A stretch of DNA of 64,000 nt, from positions 1-64,000 of the forward strand of contig NZ_FOVO01000020.1 in the NCBI RefSeq assembly GCF_900115195.1, given 5' to 3'. The translations under genes and the position numbers were made by a program. Shown in pieces: positions 28,919 through 38,228 of this stretch (positions are counted from its first letter, which is position 1; the number at the start of each line of letters is the position of its first letter). This DNA comes from Xenorhabdus japonica (GTDB lineage: Bacteria > Pseudomonadota > Gammaproteobacteria > Enterobacterales > Enterobacteriaceae). A model generated the notes under the pieces. The model did no database searches. It was not told the origin of the DNA and saw only the letters and a list, made by a program, of their open reading frames with translations.

Positions 28919-29920
28919 AATGGTTATCTCCCCGAGGAATACACAAAAATAGCGTGGTGATTATACCGAGAGCAGCTGCTTGTGGACAGGCGTAACTTTA
29001 TTCCGATAAAGAACGGCATTCCGATAAAGAACGGCGAAGGTAGTCGGCGAAAAGTGAATATAATTCCCCTTGAGCTGTGGTCATAATGAAATAGACACCT
29101 TCTAAAATTGGCTTCAGTAAGCCAAAACAAGCTGAATTGCTGGGCACACTATGCTTGGAAGGCAATATATATAAAGCATCAGTCAATTAAAAAAGTCTGA
29201 ATCGAAAAACAATAGGTTACTCCATATCGGAAGAAATTCACGATAAGATCTTAGGGACTTTCATTGAGCGTGAACACTACATTTGATAGCCAATCTAACC
29301 TTTAAATATATGCCCCGGCGTTTCCCTTTAGTACAACTTTGATGAAGTAAAAGGGAATATATTAGATAATGTATTTTCAAAGTTAATTCTAAGCAGTATT
29401 AATTTAAATTACTATTCACCTTTGATATTTTTTATTCGTTCAAAAGATTTTCTTGGGAATTAAGCGTATTTTGCATGGGCACTCTCTAAAATAAAAAATA
29501 ATTTAGGTGGATAATATTTCATAATAGCGCTACCCATTTTTTATGTATAATTCTAAATTCTTTAATGTAATATATTATAAGGTTTTAATATTTGCATGTT
29601 AAAAATGTGATCAATATTCCATCTTAGTGTTTTTTTTATAAATCATGTTGTTTTTCCTAATGTTAGGAGGGTAAGATTCGGAAAAATTTACCCATGCATC
29701 ATAATCCTAATCAAAAAATAAAAAAGAATTACTACAACAAAAATTATTTTTATTTAAATAAATTTAATATCATAATTATTTTTATCTTAGCCAGAGCAGA
29801 TTAATAACTTCTAGTTATTGATAAAAAACCTGATTTTTGTTTTTGCATCTGTAATACTCTGTTTCAATAATAAGTATTGTACCCATAAAGAGAATGTTAT
29901 TTCTAAGGTAAATTACAGCT
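28919..29920. other. 1-kb gap between engB and the cycloserine-type operon
   Basis: No intact gene was found. At 29000-29035 an 18-base unit (attccgataaagaacggc) is repeated twice in tandem. Short minus-strand open frames near 28924-29186 read like a degraded coding sequence but could not be named. From about 29370 on the DNA is over 75% A+T. The left edge is a synteny break: in E. coli engB is not followed by the genes found here. The promoter of the operon should lie in 29750-29900. Confidence 0.5.
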
Positions 29921-31063
29921 ATGCCGAAAATTATTTCTATTATTTTACTTGCTCTAGCATTATTTACAGCGACATTTGCTGTAAATCTTCAAACACCATT
30001 ATACGGAGTTTATGCTGCTGGAAACAATATGAAGGCAACTGCCGTGACTGTCGCTTTTGCTGCTTATGTGGCAGGCCTGATGCCAACACTACTCTTATTA
30101 GGTGGTTTGTCGGATCGAATTGGTCGACGACTACCTATTACAATATCTCTGTTTCTTGTAACAATTGCTACGCTTCTTTTAGTCTTATTTCCTAACTGGG
30201 AAAGTCTTTTTGTTGCACGGGTACTACTTGGTATTGGTACAGGGTTAGTGACGACAGCAGGTACGGCCTACATGGTCGAGATTATGGGGAATGATGATGC
30301 TCGGCGTGCTGCCCTGATCGTAACATCTTCTACATCTCTCGGTTTTGGTGGGGGTGCGTTGGCCACAAGTTTAAGTTTAGGGATACAGGGGCCAACCCTT
30401 ATTCCCATTAGCTTTATTGTGCTATTTGTAATAGCTCCTATTCTTGCCATTATTGGACTTAAGATGCCACGTGTTGATGTACCTAAGCGCGTTTCGATCA
30501 TCAAACTTCCAGTGTTCCCGCCTAGAACATGGGTATTTGGTATTGCCATGGCCCTGGCATGGTCAACAACTGGAATGATAATTGCGGTAGTGCCATTAGA
30601 ACTAAAAACTCAGGATCTTGATGGTTGGACAGGCCTTGTCATTTTCTTAGCAATCTTTATAGGCTTTCTCTGCCAACCTATTGCACGTCGGATGGCTAAT
30701 CCAAAAGCACTAGCTTTAGGATTGTTACTAACTCCTCTCGGTTTCCTTGTTCTTCTTATAGGATTCTGGATTCAATCAATAACCTTAATACTGCTAGGTA
30801 CCTCTATTACTAGTGCAGCAAGCTATGGCTTTACCTATCTTTCGGCTTTATTCGAATTTTCTTCAAGAGCTCTAGATAATCGAGCTAGGGCAACAGCGGG
30901 TCTTTTTATTTATGCTTATATTGGATTTTCTCTCCCGGTCATTGCTAGTGGAGCTTTAGCTGATATGTTCGGCTTATTGCCCGCAATGGCAATATTCTCA
31001 GTGACCCAGATAATCATCACCTTAATTACTATTTGGCTCTGGAAAAAACATTCAGTCCTCTAA
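29921..31063 (+). CDS. MFS transporter, probable exporter of the cluster product
   Basis: A 380-residue major facilitator with about 12 predicted membrane segments. The loop 2-3 signature reads 'GGLSDRIGRRLPITISLFLV' and the TM5 (motif C) stretch 'GLVTTAGTAYMVEI' points to drug export. It is the first gene of a co-directional set with the DcsA, B, D, E and G homologues, 85 bases before the DcsA-like gene. The D-cycloserine cluster of Streptomyces lavendulae also contains an exporter gene (dcsJ), so export and self-protection are the natural reading; direct homology to DcsJ was not established. Confidence 0.8.
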   Translation: MPKIISIILLALALFTATFAVNLQTPLYGVYAAGNNMKATAVTVAFAAYVAGLMPTLLLLGGLSDRIGRRLPITISLFLVTIATLLLVLFPNWESLFVARVLLGIGTGLVTTAGTAYMVEIMGNDDARRAALIVTSSTSLGFGGGALATSLSLGIQGPTLIPISFIVLFVIAPILAIIGLKMPRVDVPKRVSIIKLPVFPPRTWVFGIAMALAWSTTGMIIAVVPLELKTQDLDGWTGLVIFLAIFIGFLCQPIARRMANPKALALGLLLTPLGFLVLLIGFWIQSITLILLGTSITSAASYGFTYLSALFEFSSRALDNRARATAGLFIYAYIGFSLPVIASGALADMFGLLPAMAIFSVTQIIITLITIWLWKKHSVL

Positions 31064-31148
31064 ATAGATAAGATTTTGACAGCCATAGATTCGATTTCAA
31101 AGGTAGTTCGTAAGAAAACTATTTTTTCATTGATGAAGGGGCGTTTAA

Positions 31149-31907
31149 GTGAGTATTTTAGATAAAAATCATAATCTTAATGTGTTAATTTCTCAGCAGC
31201 AATTAAATAAAAGTGGAGTAGATTGGCACCATGCTGTTTTTAGAGATATTGAATCTCGGCTTAGTGATGTCGATTTCCCCTGCGTTTTCTCGAAAAGAGC
31301 ATTTAGAAAGAATCTGTTGAAATTCATCTTCATAGAAAATTTTGATACAAGTGGTGTCCAACATCTGGGAAATGGAATTAAGGAATATGTTGAAATCTCG
31401 AAGAATTGGGATGGTGACCTAAATACAGCGTATCCACTTATTGTGGCATTCTCACAGAGTGTCATAGATGCTCAGTCTGTTGATGATTATCATGCGTTTG
31501 GTTGGAAAGTTCTTCAGAATTTACATTATATTGACTCTGTACCTTGGCCAGAGAACGTTAGTAAAGATCCTAATTCTTCATCTTGGTCCATGTGTTTTAA
31601 CGGAATGCAGTTATTCTGCAATATGAGTAGCCCTGCTAACCAAGTTCGCCGGAGCAGAAATCTTGGTAAGCACTTTATTCTAGTTATTAACCCGCGTGAG
31701 CGCTTCGATATTGTTGCTGGTGACACACCAGCTGGTCGTAGGGTTCGTTTCAATATCCGTGATCGCATAGATAAGTATGACGGCCTTCCTCGTTCCTTAC
31801 AACTTGGTTCTTATGGTTCCAATGCACTCGAGTGGCAGCAGTATGGTCTCTTGGAAGAAAACATTGAGAATACAGGTAAGTGTCCATTTTTGTTTAGGAA
31901 AAAATGA
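31149..31907 (+). CDS. dcsA: DcsA-like heme-dependent N-omega-hydroxy-L-arginine synthase (YqcI/YcgG family)
   Basis: A 252-residue protein of the YqcI/YcgG family, recognisable by 'DVDFPCVFSKRAFRKNLLKF' near the N-terminus and 'HFILVINPRERFDIVAGDTP' near the C-terminus. In D-cycloserine synthesis the family member DcsA is a heme enzyme that N-hydroxylates L-arginine; GntA of guanitoxin synthesis is another member that hydroxylates a guanidine. GTG 31149 follows 'gaaggggcg'. The neighbouring arginase gene would process its product to hydroxyurea. The assignment rests on family plus context; which His binds heme was not determined. Confidence 0.8.
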   Translation: MSILDKNHNLNVLISQQQLNKSGVDWHHAVFRDIESRLSDVDFPCVFSKRAFRKNLLKFIFIENFDTSGVQHLGNGIKEYVEISKNWDGDLNTAYPLIVAFSQSVIDAQSVDDYHAFGWKVLQNLHYIDSVPWPENVSKDPNSSSWSMCFNGMQLFCNMSSPANQVRRSRNLGKHFILVINPRERFDIVAGDTPAGRRVRFNIRDRIDKYDGLPRSLQLGSYGSNALEWQQYGLLEENIENTGKCPFLFRKK

Positions 31908-31994
31908 GCTTAGCACATTTTTTGCACATGATGGCAGAAGGTTTTAGGTAACCCAAAGTCTCCACTGACAATAATGAAAAGGAAATATTAATCC

Positions 31995-32816
31995 ATGATT
32001 GATCTTATTGTTTCTCAGGGGCGCGTAGCGGATAGAGCTGCACGTATGATTGAAGGTGCTGCACGTACAGCGAAAGCATTAGAAAAACGCTATGGTACTC
32101 AAAGCTATTTCATTGGAAAAAGTGCACCACCTGCCAATGATGATTGGAGTATCAGTCTTCCTCAAGCGAAGGAAACACTGGTTGAATTAAGGCAAGCAAT
32201 TGAAACAAGTATCAAGGGCAACAACCGTACGGTTATGCTTGCCAATACATGTTCGGCAAGTCTTGCTTCATTGCCAATTGTGGCAAGAGAGCATCCTGAG
32301 GCTGTAGTGCTGTGGATTGATGCACATGGGGATTTTAATACCCCAGAAACGACAAAATCAGGCTACCTCGGAGGTATGGTACTTTCTGCTGCTTGTGGTC
32401 TTTGGGATAGTGGGCATGGCTCAGGACTTTGCTCTGAACAAGTCATTCTAGTTGGTGCTCGTGATATAGACCCTGCTGAATATGAGCTTTTACAGAAAGC
32501 TGGTGTTCGGATTATCCCGCCAACAGAAGCAACACCTAGAAACATCTTGAATGCCATTGATGGTTCTCCTGTATGGATACATATTGATTGGGATGTACTT
32601 GAACCAGGTTTTTTGCCCGCCGATTACACGGTTCCGAATGGTATGTTGCCGTCACAAATTCAAACAATATTTGAAGAAATTCCTTTGGAGCAAATTTTAG
32701 GAATAGAACTGGCAGAGTTTAATGCTTCAACCGATGAAGAAAGTAATGAAAAAGCGCTTGCAATTATTCTCGATATTGTTGCTCCTGTGTTTAAGATGTT
32801 AGAGAGGGCTAAATAA
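31995..32816 (+). CDS. dcsB: DcsB-like N-omega-hydroxy-L-arginine amidinohydrolase (arginase family)
   Basis: A 273-residue ureohydrolase, the same length as DcsB, which splits N-omega-hydroxyarginine into hydroxyurea and ornithine. Metal ligands are visible as D109-A-H-x-D113 ('LWIDAHGDFNTP') and D198/D200 ('HIDWDVLEPGF'). The first metal motif, GGDHS in arginases, is here 'ANTCSAS' with Cys86 at the His position. A Cys at this place is a feature recalled for DcsB and marks it off from catabolic arginases. It follows the DcsA-like gene by 87 bases. A plain arginase seems unlikely in this setting. Confidence 0.82.
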   Translation: MIDLIVSQGRVADRAARMIEGAARTAKALEKRYGTQSYFIGKSAPPANDDWSISLPQAKETLVELRQAIETSIKGNNRTVMLANTCSASLASLPIVAREHPEAVVLWIDAHGDFNTPETTKSGYLGGMVLSAACGLWDSGHGSGLCSEQVILVGARDIDPAEYELLQKAGVRIIPPTEATPRNILNAIDGSPVWIHIDWDVLEPGFLPADYTVPNGMLPSQIQTIFEEIPLEQILGIELAEFNASTDEESNEKALAIILDIVAPVFKMLERAK

Positions 32817-32947
32817 TGGTTGATTGTGTCATACGGAAATATATCCATATCCTTTTTTCATACGAAGTGTTTTCGCCACAATTGCTCAGACTCTGTTAAA
32901 CAATCTTAATGCCAATCTATTGTATTTTTACGAAGGATAATTTTCTG

Positions 32948-33925
32948 ATGCCACTTTACAATAGTATTCTTGATACAATCGGTAATACACCTATCGTTAA
33001 GTTAAATCGTCTTGCGCCTAAGCATGTCACAGTCTATGTGAAAGTAGAGTCTTTCAATCCTGGTGGTTCGGTAAAGGATAGGCTTGCCCTTGCAGTGATC
33101 CTTGATGCAGAGTCTAAAGGATTACTGAAACCCGGTGATACAATCTGCGAATGTACCTCTGGCAATGTAGGTATTGCGTTGGCAATGGTGGCAGCAGCAC
33201 GCGGCTACAAGTTTGTAGCGGTGATGTCTGATACCTATTCGGAGGAACGACGTAAGCTAATGAGAGCCTATGGAGGAAAAGTTATTCTCTTCCCTGGTTC
33301 CGAAGGCAGTAGTGGCGGAAATCGTATAGCTGATGAGTTAGCAAGAAAATATGGTTGGTTTCGATCTAATCAGTTCAAAAATCCAGCCAATCCGGCCTAT
33401 CACCGTGAAACTACAGCAGCAGAAATCCTCAGTGATTTTGCAGGAAAGAGATTAGATTACTTTGTTACTGGTTTCGGTACTAGCGGAACTCTTACTGGCG
33501 TCGGTCAGATGCTAAAACTTGCACGGCCTAATGTACGCATCATTGCTACCGAACCAGAAAATGCAGCCGTGCTATCAGGTCAGACATGGAATGTACATCA
33601 AATTCAGGGCTGGGCCCCTAATTTTATACCGGAAGTACTCGATTCTACAGTTATTGATGAACTTCTGACGATTGATGAAGTCTCTGCTCGTGATACAGCG
33701 AGGCGTCTCTCCACTGAAGAAGGTATATTTGTGGGTATTTCAGCAGGAGCTACTTTGGCTACAGCACTTAATGTAGCTAAAAGCGCCCCAGAGGGTTCTG
33801 TATTACTCACAATGCTACCAGATACTGGTGAACGCTATCTGTCTACTTTCTTGCTCGAAGGAATTAATGAAGGCTCGGATGATGAATGGTTAGCTTCTTT
33901 AGGATCTTCCCTTAACGACTCTTAA
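32948..33925 (+). CDS. dcsD: DcsD-like O-ureido-L-serine synthase (cysteine synthase family)
   Basis: A 325-residue fold type II PLP enzyme. The Schiff-base lysine is K43 in 'FNPGGSVKDRLALAV', the substrate loop reads 'CTSGNVGIALAMVAAARGY' and the phosphate cup 'GTSGTLTGVG'. DcsD (324 residues) joins O-acetyl-L-serine with hydroxyurea to make O-ureido-L-serine and can also act as a cysteine synthase. The context favours the ureidoserine role. Start ATG 32948 follows 'gaaggat'; the ATG at 32909 gives an unlikely extension. Confidence 0.85.
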   Translation: MPLYNSILDTIGNTPIVKLNRLAPKHVTVYVKVESFNPGGSVKDRLALAVILDAESKGLLKPGDTICECTSGNVGIALAMVAAARGYKFVAVMSDTYSEERRKLMRAYGGKVILFPGSEGSSGGNRIADELARKYGWFRSNQFKNPANPAYHRETTAAEILSDFAGKRLDYFVTGFGTSGTLTGVGQMLKLARPNVRIIATEPENAAVLSGQTWNVHQIQGWAPNFIPEVLDSTVIDELLTIDEVSARDTARRLSTEEGIFVGISAGATLATALNVAKSAPEGSVLLTMLPDTGERYLSTFLLEGINEGSDDEWLASLGSSLNDS

Positions 33926-34014
33926 TTTGGGGAGGTCTTCCTTCTGAAATTAAACAACTGTGTTGTTTCATATCGTTTTTTTATAAGAAAAAATCATGTA
34001 ATTGGAGTGAATAT

Positions 34015-35130
34015 ATGAGGGAGTTCATACCAATAACTACTCGATTTATCAACCTGCCTAATGAATTTACGATGAAGCGTGGAGGTGTGATAAAGGGTGC
34101 ACGCATAGCTTATGAGGTTTTTGGGCAGTTAAATGCACAACATAATAATGTCATCTTGATCCTTGCTGGTCTTTCACCTGATGCTCATGCAGCTTCGCAT
34201 GCGGACGATCCAACGCCTGGTTGGTGGGAAAATATGTTAGGGTCAGGAAAGCCTATTGACACAGATCGTTGGTACGTGATTTGTATCAATCCATTAGGCA
34301 GTTGTAAAGGTTCAACAGGTCCGGCCTCAGTCAATCCAAATACAGGCAAACCCTATCGACTGGATTTTCCTGAGTTATCTATTGAGGATATGGCTGATGC
34401 AGCGGCCTTTACTGTATTTGCATTGGGCTTTGAATATTTGTCTTGCGTGGTAGGTGCTTCTATGGGAAGCATGGTTGCTCTGGCTTTGTTATATCGGTAT
34501 CCCTATCTGGCACGTAACCATATTAATATCTCTGGAGCGGTGCATTCTCTTCCGTTTTCTATTGCAATCCGCTCTTTGCAACGTGAGGCTATCCGGCTTG
34601 ATCCGAATTGGAGGAAGGGCCAATATGATGAGGAGAATTATCCGATAGACGGCATGCTTATAGCTCGTAAATTAGGCATGATAACTTACCGCTCAGCTCA
34701 AGAATGGGACAGTCGTTTCGGTCGTAATTACTTAAATTCTAGTCATCACGTAGATGAGAAACCGTTTGGTTTAGAATTTGAAGTGGAAAGTTATTTGGAA
34801 TGTCATGCACATCGCTTTTTGCGAACTTTTGATCCCAATAGTTATCTCTATCTGAGCCGTAGTATGGATTGGTTTGACCTTGGTGAATCTTATGGTAATG
34901 CTGCTGCTGAAGCTTTGTCTCGATTGTACATTGAGAAAGCTTTGGTGATTGGTGTACAGACTGACATTTTGTTTCCATTATGGCAACAGCAGCAGATTGC
35001 TGAGGGGTTGAGTGCAAGTGGTGCTAATGTACAGTTCCTGCCATTGGAATCACCGATAGGACATGATGCTTTTCTGGTTGATATAGACCGTTTCGGGCCA
35101 CCTGTAGCGACTTTTTTAGCGAAGCTATAA
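34015..35130 (+). CDS. dcsE: DcsE-like L-serine O-acetyltransferase (homoserine O-acetyltransferase family)
   Basis: A 371-residue alpha/beta-hydrolase acyltransferase of the MetX family. The nucleophile is S149 in 'VVGASMGSMVALALLYRYP', the Asp lies in 'VIGVQTDILFPLWQQQQ' and the His in 'ESPIGHDAFLVD'. The oxyanion area 'INPLGSCKGSTGPASVNPNT' is typical. DcsE (374 residues) is a MetX homologue that acetylates serine, giving the co-substrate for DcsD. MetX activity in methionine synthesis is an alternative, but the cluster setting argues for serine. Confidence 0.85.
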   Translation: MREFIPITTRFINLPNEFTMKRGGVIKGARIAYEVFGQLNAQHNNVILILAGLSPDAHAASHADDPTPGWWENMLGSGKPIDTDRWYVICINPLGSCKGSTGPASVNPNTGKPYRLDFPELSIEDMADAAAFTVFALGFEYLSCVVGASMGSMVALALLYRYPYLARNHINISGAVHSLPFSIAIRSLQREAIRLDPNWRKGQYDEENYPIDGMLIARKLGMITYRSAQEWDSRFGRNYLNSSHHVDEKPFGLEFEVESYLECHAHRFLRTFDPNSYLYLSRSMDWFDLGESYGNAAAEALSRLYIEKALVIGVQTDILFPLWQQQQIAEGLSASGANVQFLPLESPIGHDAFLVDIDRFGPPVATFLAKL

Positions 35131-35193
35131 TTTAATTTGGTAAGCAATCAGCGCTTATCATTTTTTTTCTTCCTTCAAAATGGAGGATTTGAT

Positions 35194-35940
35194 TTGTCCG
35201 CATATCCATTCAAAATTGCTCTTGTTACTGGTGCCAATCGTGGCATTGGATTCGAAACAGTACGCCAACTTGCTGAAAACGGAATCCATGTATTGTTAAC
35301 TGGTCGCAATCATGAGGAAACTACCAAAGCAGCGATTAAATTGAAGAGCGAAGGCCTTAATGTTGAAGCTTTAATACTGGATGTAACGAAGACGGATAGT
35401 ATCTTTGCCGCTGTCACAGAAGTAACTAGAAAATACGGGCGCCTTGATATCTTGATCAACAATGCAGGCATTCGAATTGAGGAGTATGGTAAACAACCAT
35501 CAGAACAGCCATTGCAACAATGGCGGGAAACATTCAACACTAATCTATTCGGTATTGTTGAAGTAACTACTGCTTTTCTGCCACTAATTCGTAAATCTAT
35601 AGCAGGGCGTATTGTTAATGTTTCTAGCCTGCTCGCTTCACTAAGTATGCATAGCGATCCAAGCTCTTATTCTTATAGCCCGATGTTTAAATCCCTTCCA
35701 GCCTATAGTGCCTCCAAAAGCGCTGTCAACTCTTGGACAGTACACTTGGCTTACGAATTACGCGAAACACCGATCAAGGTAAACTCTGTACATCCTGGTT
35801 ATACCAAGACTGATATGAATGAAGGTTCTGGTAAACTGGATATTTCGACAGGAGCTAAAACAACTGTCAGCATGGCTCTGCTCGATAGTAATGGACCAAC
35901 TGGTAGCTATATGCATATGGGAGAAATTGTGCCATGGTAA
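35194..35940 (+). CDS. Short-chain dehydrogenase/reductase embedded in the cycloserine-type operon
   Basis: A 248-residue classical SDR. The cofactor motif is 'ALVTGANRGIGFETVRQLAE', followed by 'LDVTKTD', 'LDILINNAGI' (NNAG), Ser in 'GRIVNVSSLLASL' and the catalytic Y-x3-K in 'PAYSASKSAVNSWT'. TTG 35194 is used because ggagg lies eight bases upstream (35182-35186); an in-frame GTG further up has no ribosome binding site. No SDR belongs to the known D-cycloserine pathway as far as I know. It may tailor the product, make a precursor, or give self-protection; the substrate is open. Confidence 0.82.
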   Translation: MSAYPFKIALVTGANRGIGFETVRQLAENGIHVLLTGRNHEETTKAAIKLKSEGLNVEALILDVTKTDSIFAAVTEVTRKYGRLDILINNAGIRIEEYGKQPSEQPLQQWRETFNTNLFGIVEVTTAFLPLIRKSIAGRIVNVSSLLASLSMHSDPSSYSYSPMFKSLPAYSASKSAVNSWTVHLAYELRETPIKVNSVHPGYTKTDMNEGSGKLDISTGAKTTVSMALLDSNGPTGSYMHMGEIVPW

Positions 35941-36024
35941 TTAGTTTCTTCGAGATTTGCATCGCTGAAAAATGAGAATACCAACACAATAATCTTTTTT
36001 TGGATCAAATATTGGAATTGTTCT

Positions 36025-36924
36025 ATGAATATTATTGCCTTGATTACCGATGAAATCAGTCTTCCAAACGATTATGATATGCCATTACTGCTTGATGCCT
36101 GCCAAACAATTGGTCTCACCGTGGAAGTATGTTTTTGGGAGGATAGGTCCATTGATTGGTCACGCTTTTATGCTGTTTTATTGCGTTCTCCTTGGAATTA
36201 TGTAGACCAATTACCTAAGTTTCTAGCTTGGTGTGAACATATTACACGTTTAACACACCTGTTTAATCCTTTATCGGTAGTACGATGGAATCTTGATAAA
36301 TTTTATCTGGTCGATCTTGCAGCACATGGAGTACCGATCGTACCGAGTAAGTTTATTAATTCCAACACAAACATACGGCAGGCTCTACGGGAATTTTTCA
36401 CTGGGAATCCTGAAATCAAAGAAATTGTGATAAAACCCACAGTTGGTGCTTACTCGAAGGATGTTAAACGCTATGCACGACAACTGGAAGATAAGGCTAT
36501 TAAACATATTAATAGTCTAATAGAAAAGGGTCATCATGTAATATTACAACCCTATTTGGAGTCAATTGATAGTGATGGGGAGACTAACTTGTCTTATTTT
36601 GACGGTGTTTATAGTCATGCTATCTGCAAGCGCGCTCTACTTATGCCAGATGGTACAGTGAATTCACCATTACAAGAATTTCGTAAGGCACGCTCTGCTG
36701 ATGAAGATGAACGTGCGGTTGCTACTGCTGTTCTCAATGCTGTAACATTACACTTACACCTTGAACAACCTCTTCTTTATGCGCGTATTGATCTTATTCG
36801 TGGCAATAATGGTCAGCCGATGGTATTGGAAGTAGAAATATGTGAGCCTTCTTTAAATCTGCCTTTTTCTGAAGGTAGTGCAATACAATTTGCAAAAGCG
36901 TTGGCTAAACGGATAGGTTGTTGA
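36025..36924 (+). CDS. dcsG: DcsG-like cycloserine synthetase (ATP-grasp)
   Basis: A 299-residue ATP-grasp ligase, the DcsG length. Visible are 'VLLRSPWNYVDQLPKFLAW', the start of the grasp domain 'RWNLDKFYLVDLAAHGVPIV', the ATP-lysine strand 'EIVIKPTVGAYSKDVKRY', 'VILQPYLESIDSDGETNLSY' and the metal-binding end 'LYARIDLIRGN' and 'LEVEICEPSLNLPFSEGSA'. DcsG closes O-ureido-D-serine to D-cycloserine with ATP. It is the last gene of the operon. The substrate stereochemistry here is unknown, since no racemase gene is present. Confidence 0.82.
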   Translation: MNIIALITDEISLPNDYDMPLLLDACQTIGLTVEVCFWEDRSIDWSRFYAVLLRSPWNYVDQLPKFLAWCEHITRLTHLFNPLSVVRWNLDKFYLVDLAAHGVPIVPSKFINSNTNIRQALREFFTGNPEIKEIVIKPTVGAYSKDVKRYARQLEDKAIKHINSLIEKGHHVILQPYLESIDSDGETNLSYFDGVYSHAICKRALLMPDGTVNSPLQEFRKARSADEDERAVATAVLNAVTLHLHLEQPLLYARIDLIRGNNGQPMVLEVEICEPSLNLPFSEGSAIQFAKALAKRIGC

Positions 36925-36988
36925 AACGTTGTAGTTATCCAGAGAGCTTTGGCATTATCTTAACTGTTATTAGCAAAATCTGCCGTAA

Positions 36989-37009
36989 ACCCTCGCCCAG
37001 AGCGAGGGT
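36989..37009 (+). terminator. Hairpin after the cycloserine-type operon
   Basis: accctcgc (36989-36996) pairs with gcgagggt (37002-37009) with a 5-base loop. No T run follows, so its strength as a terminator is uncertain. Confidence 0.5.
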
Positions 37010-37417
37010 GTCGTAAAAGGGTTGAGGTCATTTTTTCAACGCGTCAAGTTGAGCCCATATCACATTTTTTAGTGCCTGTTATTTGTACGAGTAACAATAC
37101 TAAAAAATGTATACGGGCACACTCTCAGAAGCCAAGTGCGCAGATTTTGAATGAATATCATCATACTGTCGAACATGCATTAGTTCCCAGTTTATGCTCC
37201 TTGGCGTGGAAAGCGCATCAATATTGAGGTTATTCACAAAATGACCATTATCAAAATGTGCGAATATAAACGTCGTATCAATGGAATTCCCCTCTGTTCA
37301 CCTAAAATACTCGTAAATGTAGGTAAATCTTTGGAACTTAATGCGATAGGGAATTAAACTTAAAAAGTTTTGTTGTTATGAGTTTTATTGTTGACCTCAA
37401 AAATAAAGGAATCATTA
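37010..37417. other. Gap between the cycloserine-type operon and ppiA
   Basis: No gene was recognised. A coherent open stretch of about 33 codons near 37126-37230 ('QKPSAQILNEYHHTVEHALV...') looks like a coding relic but was not identified. The fic-type genes that flank ppiA and pabA in E. coli are absent. ppiA's ribosome binding site (aaagga) is at the right end. Confidence 0.4.
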
Positions 37418-37984
37418 ATGTTTAAACGTATTTTTGTGTCGCTTATGACGGCATGTGCTATCAGTGCAATTGCTGTCCCAGCATTGGCCGCTGAAACTCA
37501 CGTGAAGTTGGTAACATCAGCAGGCGAAATCGAACTTGAGTTGGATAGCAATAAGGCACCAATTACTACCAAGAATTTCGTTGAGTATGCCAATGAAGGA
37601 TTTTATAACAACACTATCTTTCACCGTGTTATCCCTGGTTTTATGGTTCAGGGTGGCGGTTTCACAAAAGATATGAAACAGAAGGCCGCCAGGGCTCCAA
37701 TTAAAAATGAAGCCGATAATGGTCTGCGCAATCTTCGGGGCACTATTGCGATGGCACGTACCGCAGATAAGGATAGCGCCACCGCTCAGTTTTTTATTAA
37801 TGTGACTGATAATGCTTTCCTTGACCACGGACAGCGTGACTTTGGTTATGCAGTTTTTGGGAAGGTAGTAAAAGGTATGGACGTAGTTGATAAAATTTCT
37901 CAAGTCAAAACAGAAAATGCCGGCCCTTATCAAAATGTGCCGGTGACACCTATTGTGATTTTGTCTGCCAAGATTGAGCCTTAA
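37418..37984 (+). CDS. ppiA: Peptidyl-prolyl cis-trans isomerase A (periplasmic cyclophilin)
   Basis: A 188-residue cyclophilin with a signal peptide ('[20 protein letters not shown]...ALA'). The active-site Arg/Phe/Gln are in '[16 protein letters not shown]', with '[20 protein letters not shown]' and '[17 protein letters not shown]' following. It assists folding of periplasmic and outer membrane proteins. ATG 37418 follows 'aaaggaatcatt'. Confidence 0.95.
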   Translation: MFKRIFVSLMTACAISAIAVPALAAETHVKLVTSAGEIELELDSNKAPITTKNFVEYANEGFYNNTIFHRVIPGFMVQGGGFTKDMKQKAARAPIKNEADNGLRNLRGTIAMARTADKDSATAQFFINVTDNAFLDHGQRDFGYAVFGKVVKGMDVVDKISQVKTENAGPYQNVPVTPIVILSAKIEP

Positions 37985-38228
37985 TAATTTGAACTGACAT
38001 AATACGGTATTCGGATAATCATTAATGGTTGTTTGAATGCCGTCCGTTTTCTCTCCATCATCTTTCTCTCCGCCATTTCTCTGTACCTCTATTTTAAAAA
38101 TGCGTCTGTGGTATGATGACTCCCCCCGTTGGTACTGATTTACCTGATTTTACCGTAATACAGAATGCATAATATCCCAATGGGGTAGGACAACTTATAA
38201 AACTATAAAATCAGTAGGATATACTCCT

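Noticed and set aside
29818-30195. A 125-codon frame overlapping the MFS gene
   Set aside because: It overlaps the true MFS frame for most of its length, and its Cys/Tyr-rich product resembles no protein; it is a shadow frame.
34015-35130. Reading the MetX-type gene as a methionine biosynthesis gene
   Set aside because: It is embedded in the cycloserine-type set next to a DcsD homologue, and enterobacteria normally use MetA; serine acetylation fits better.
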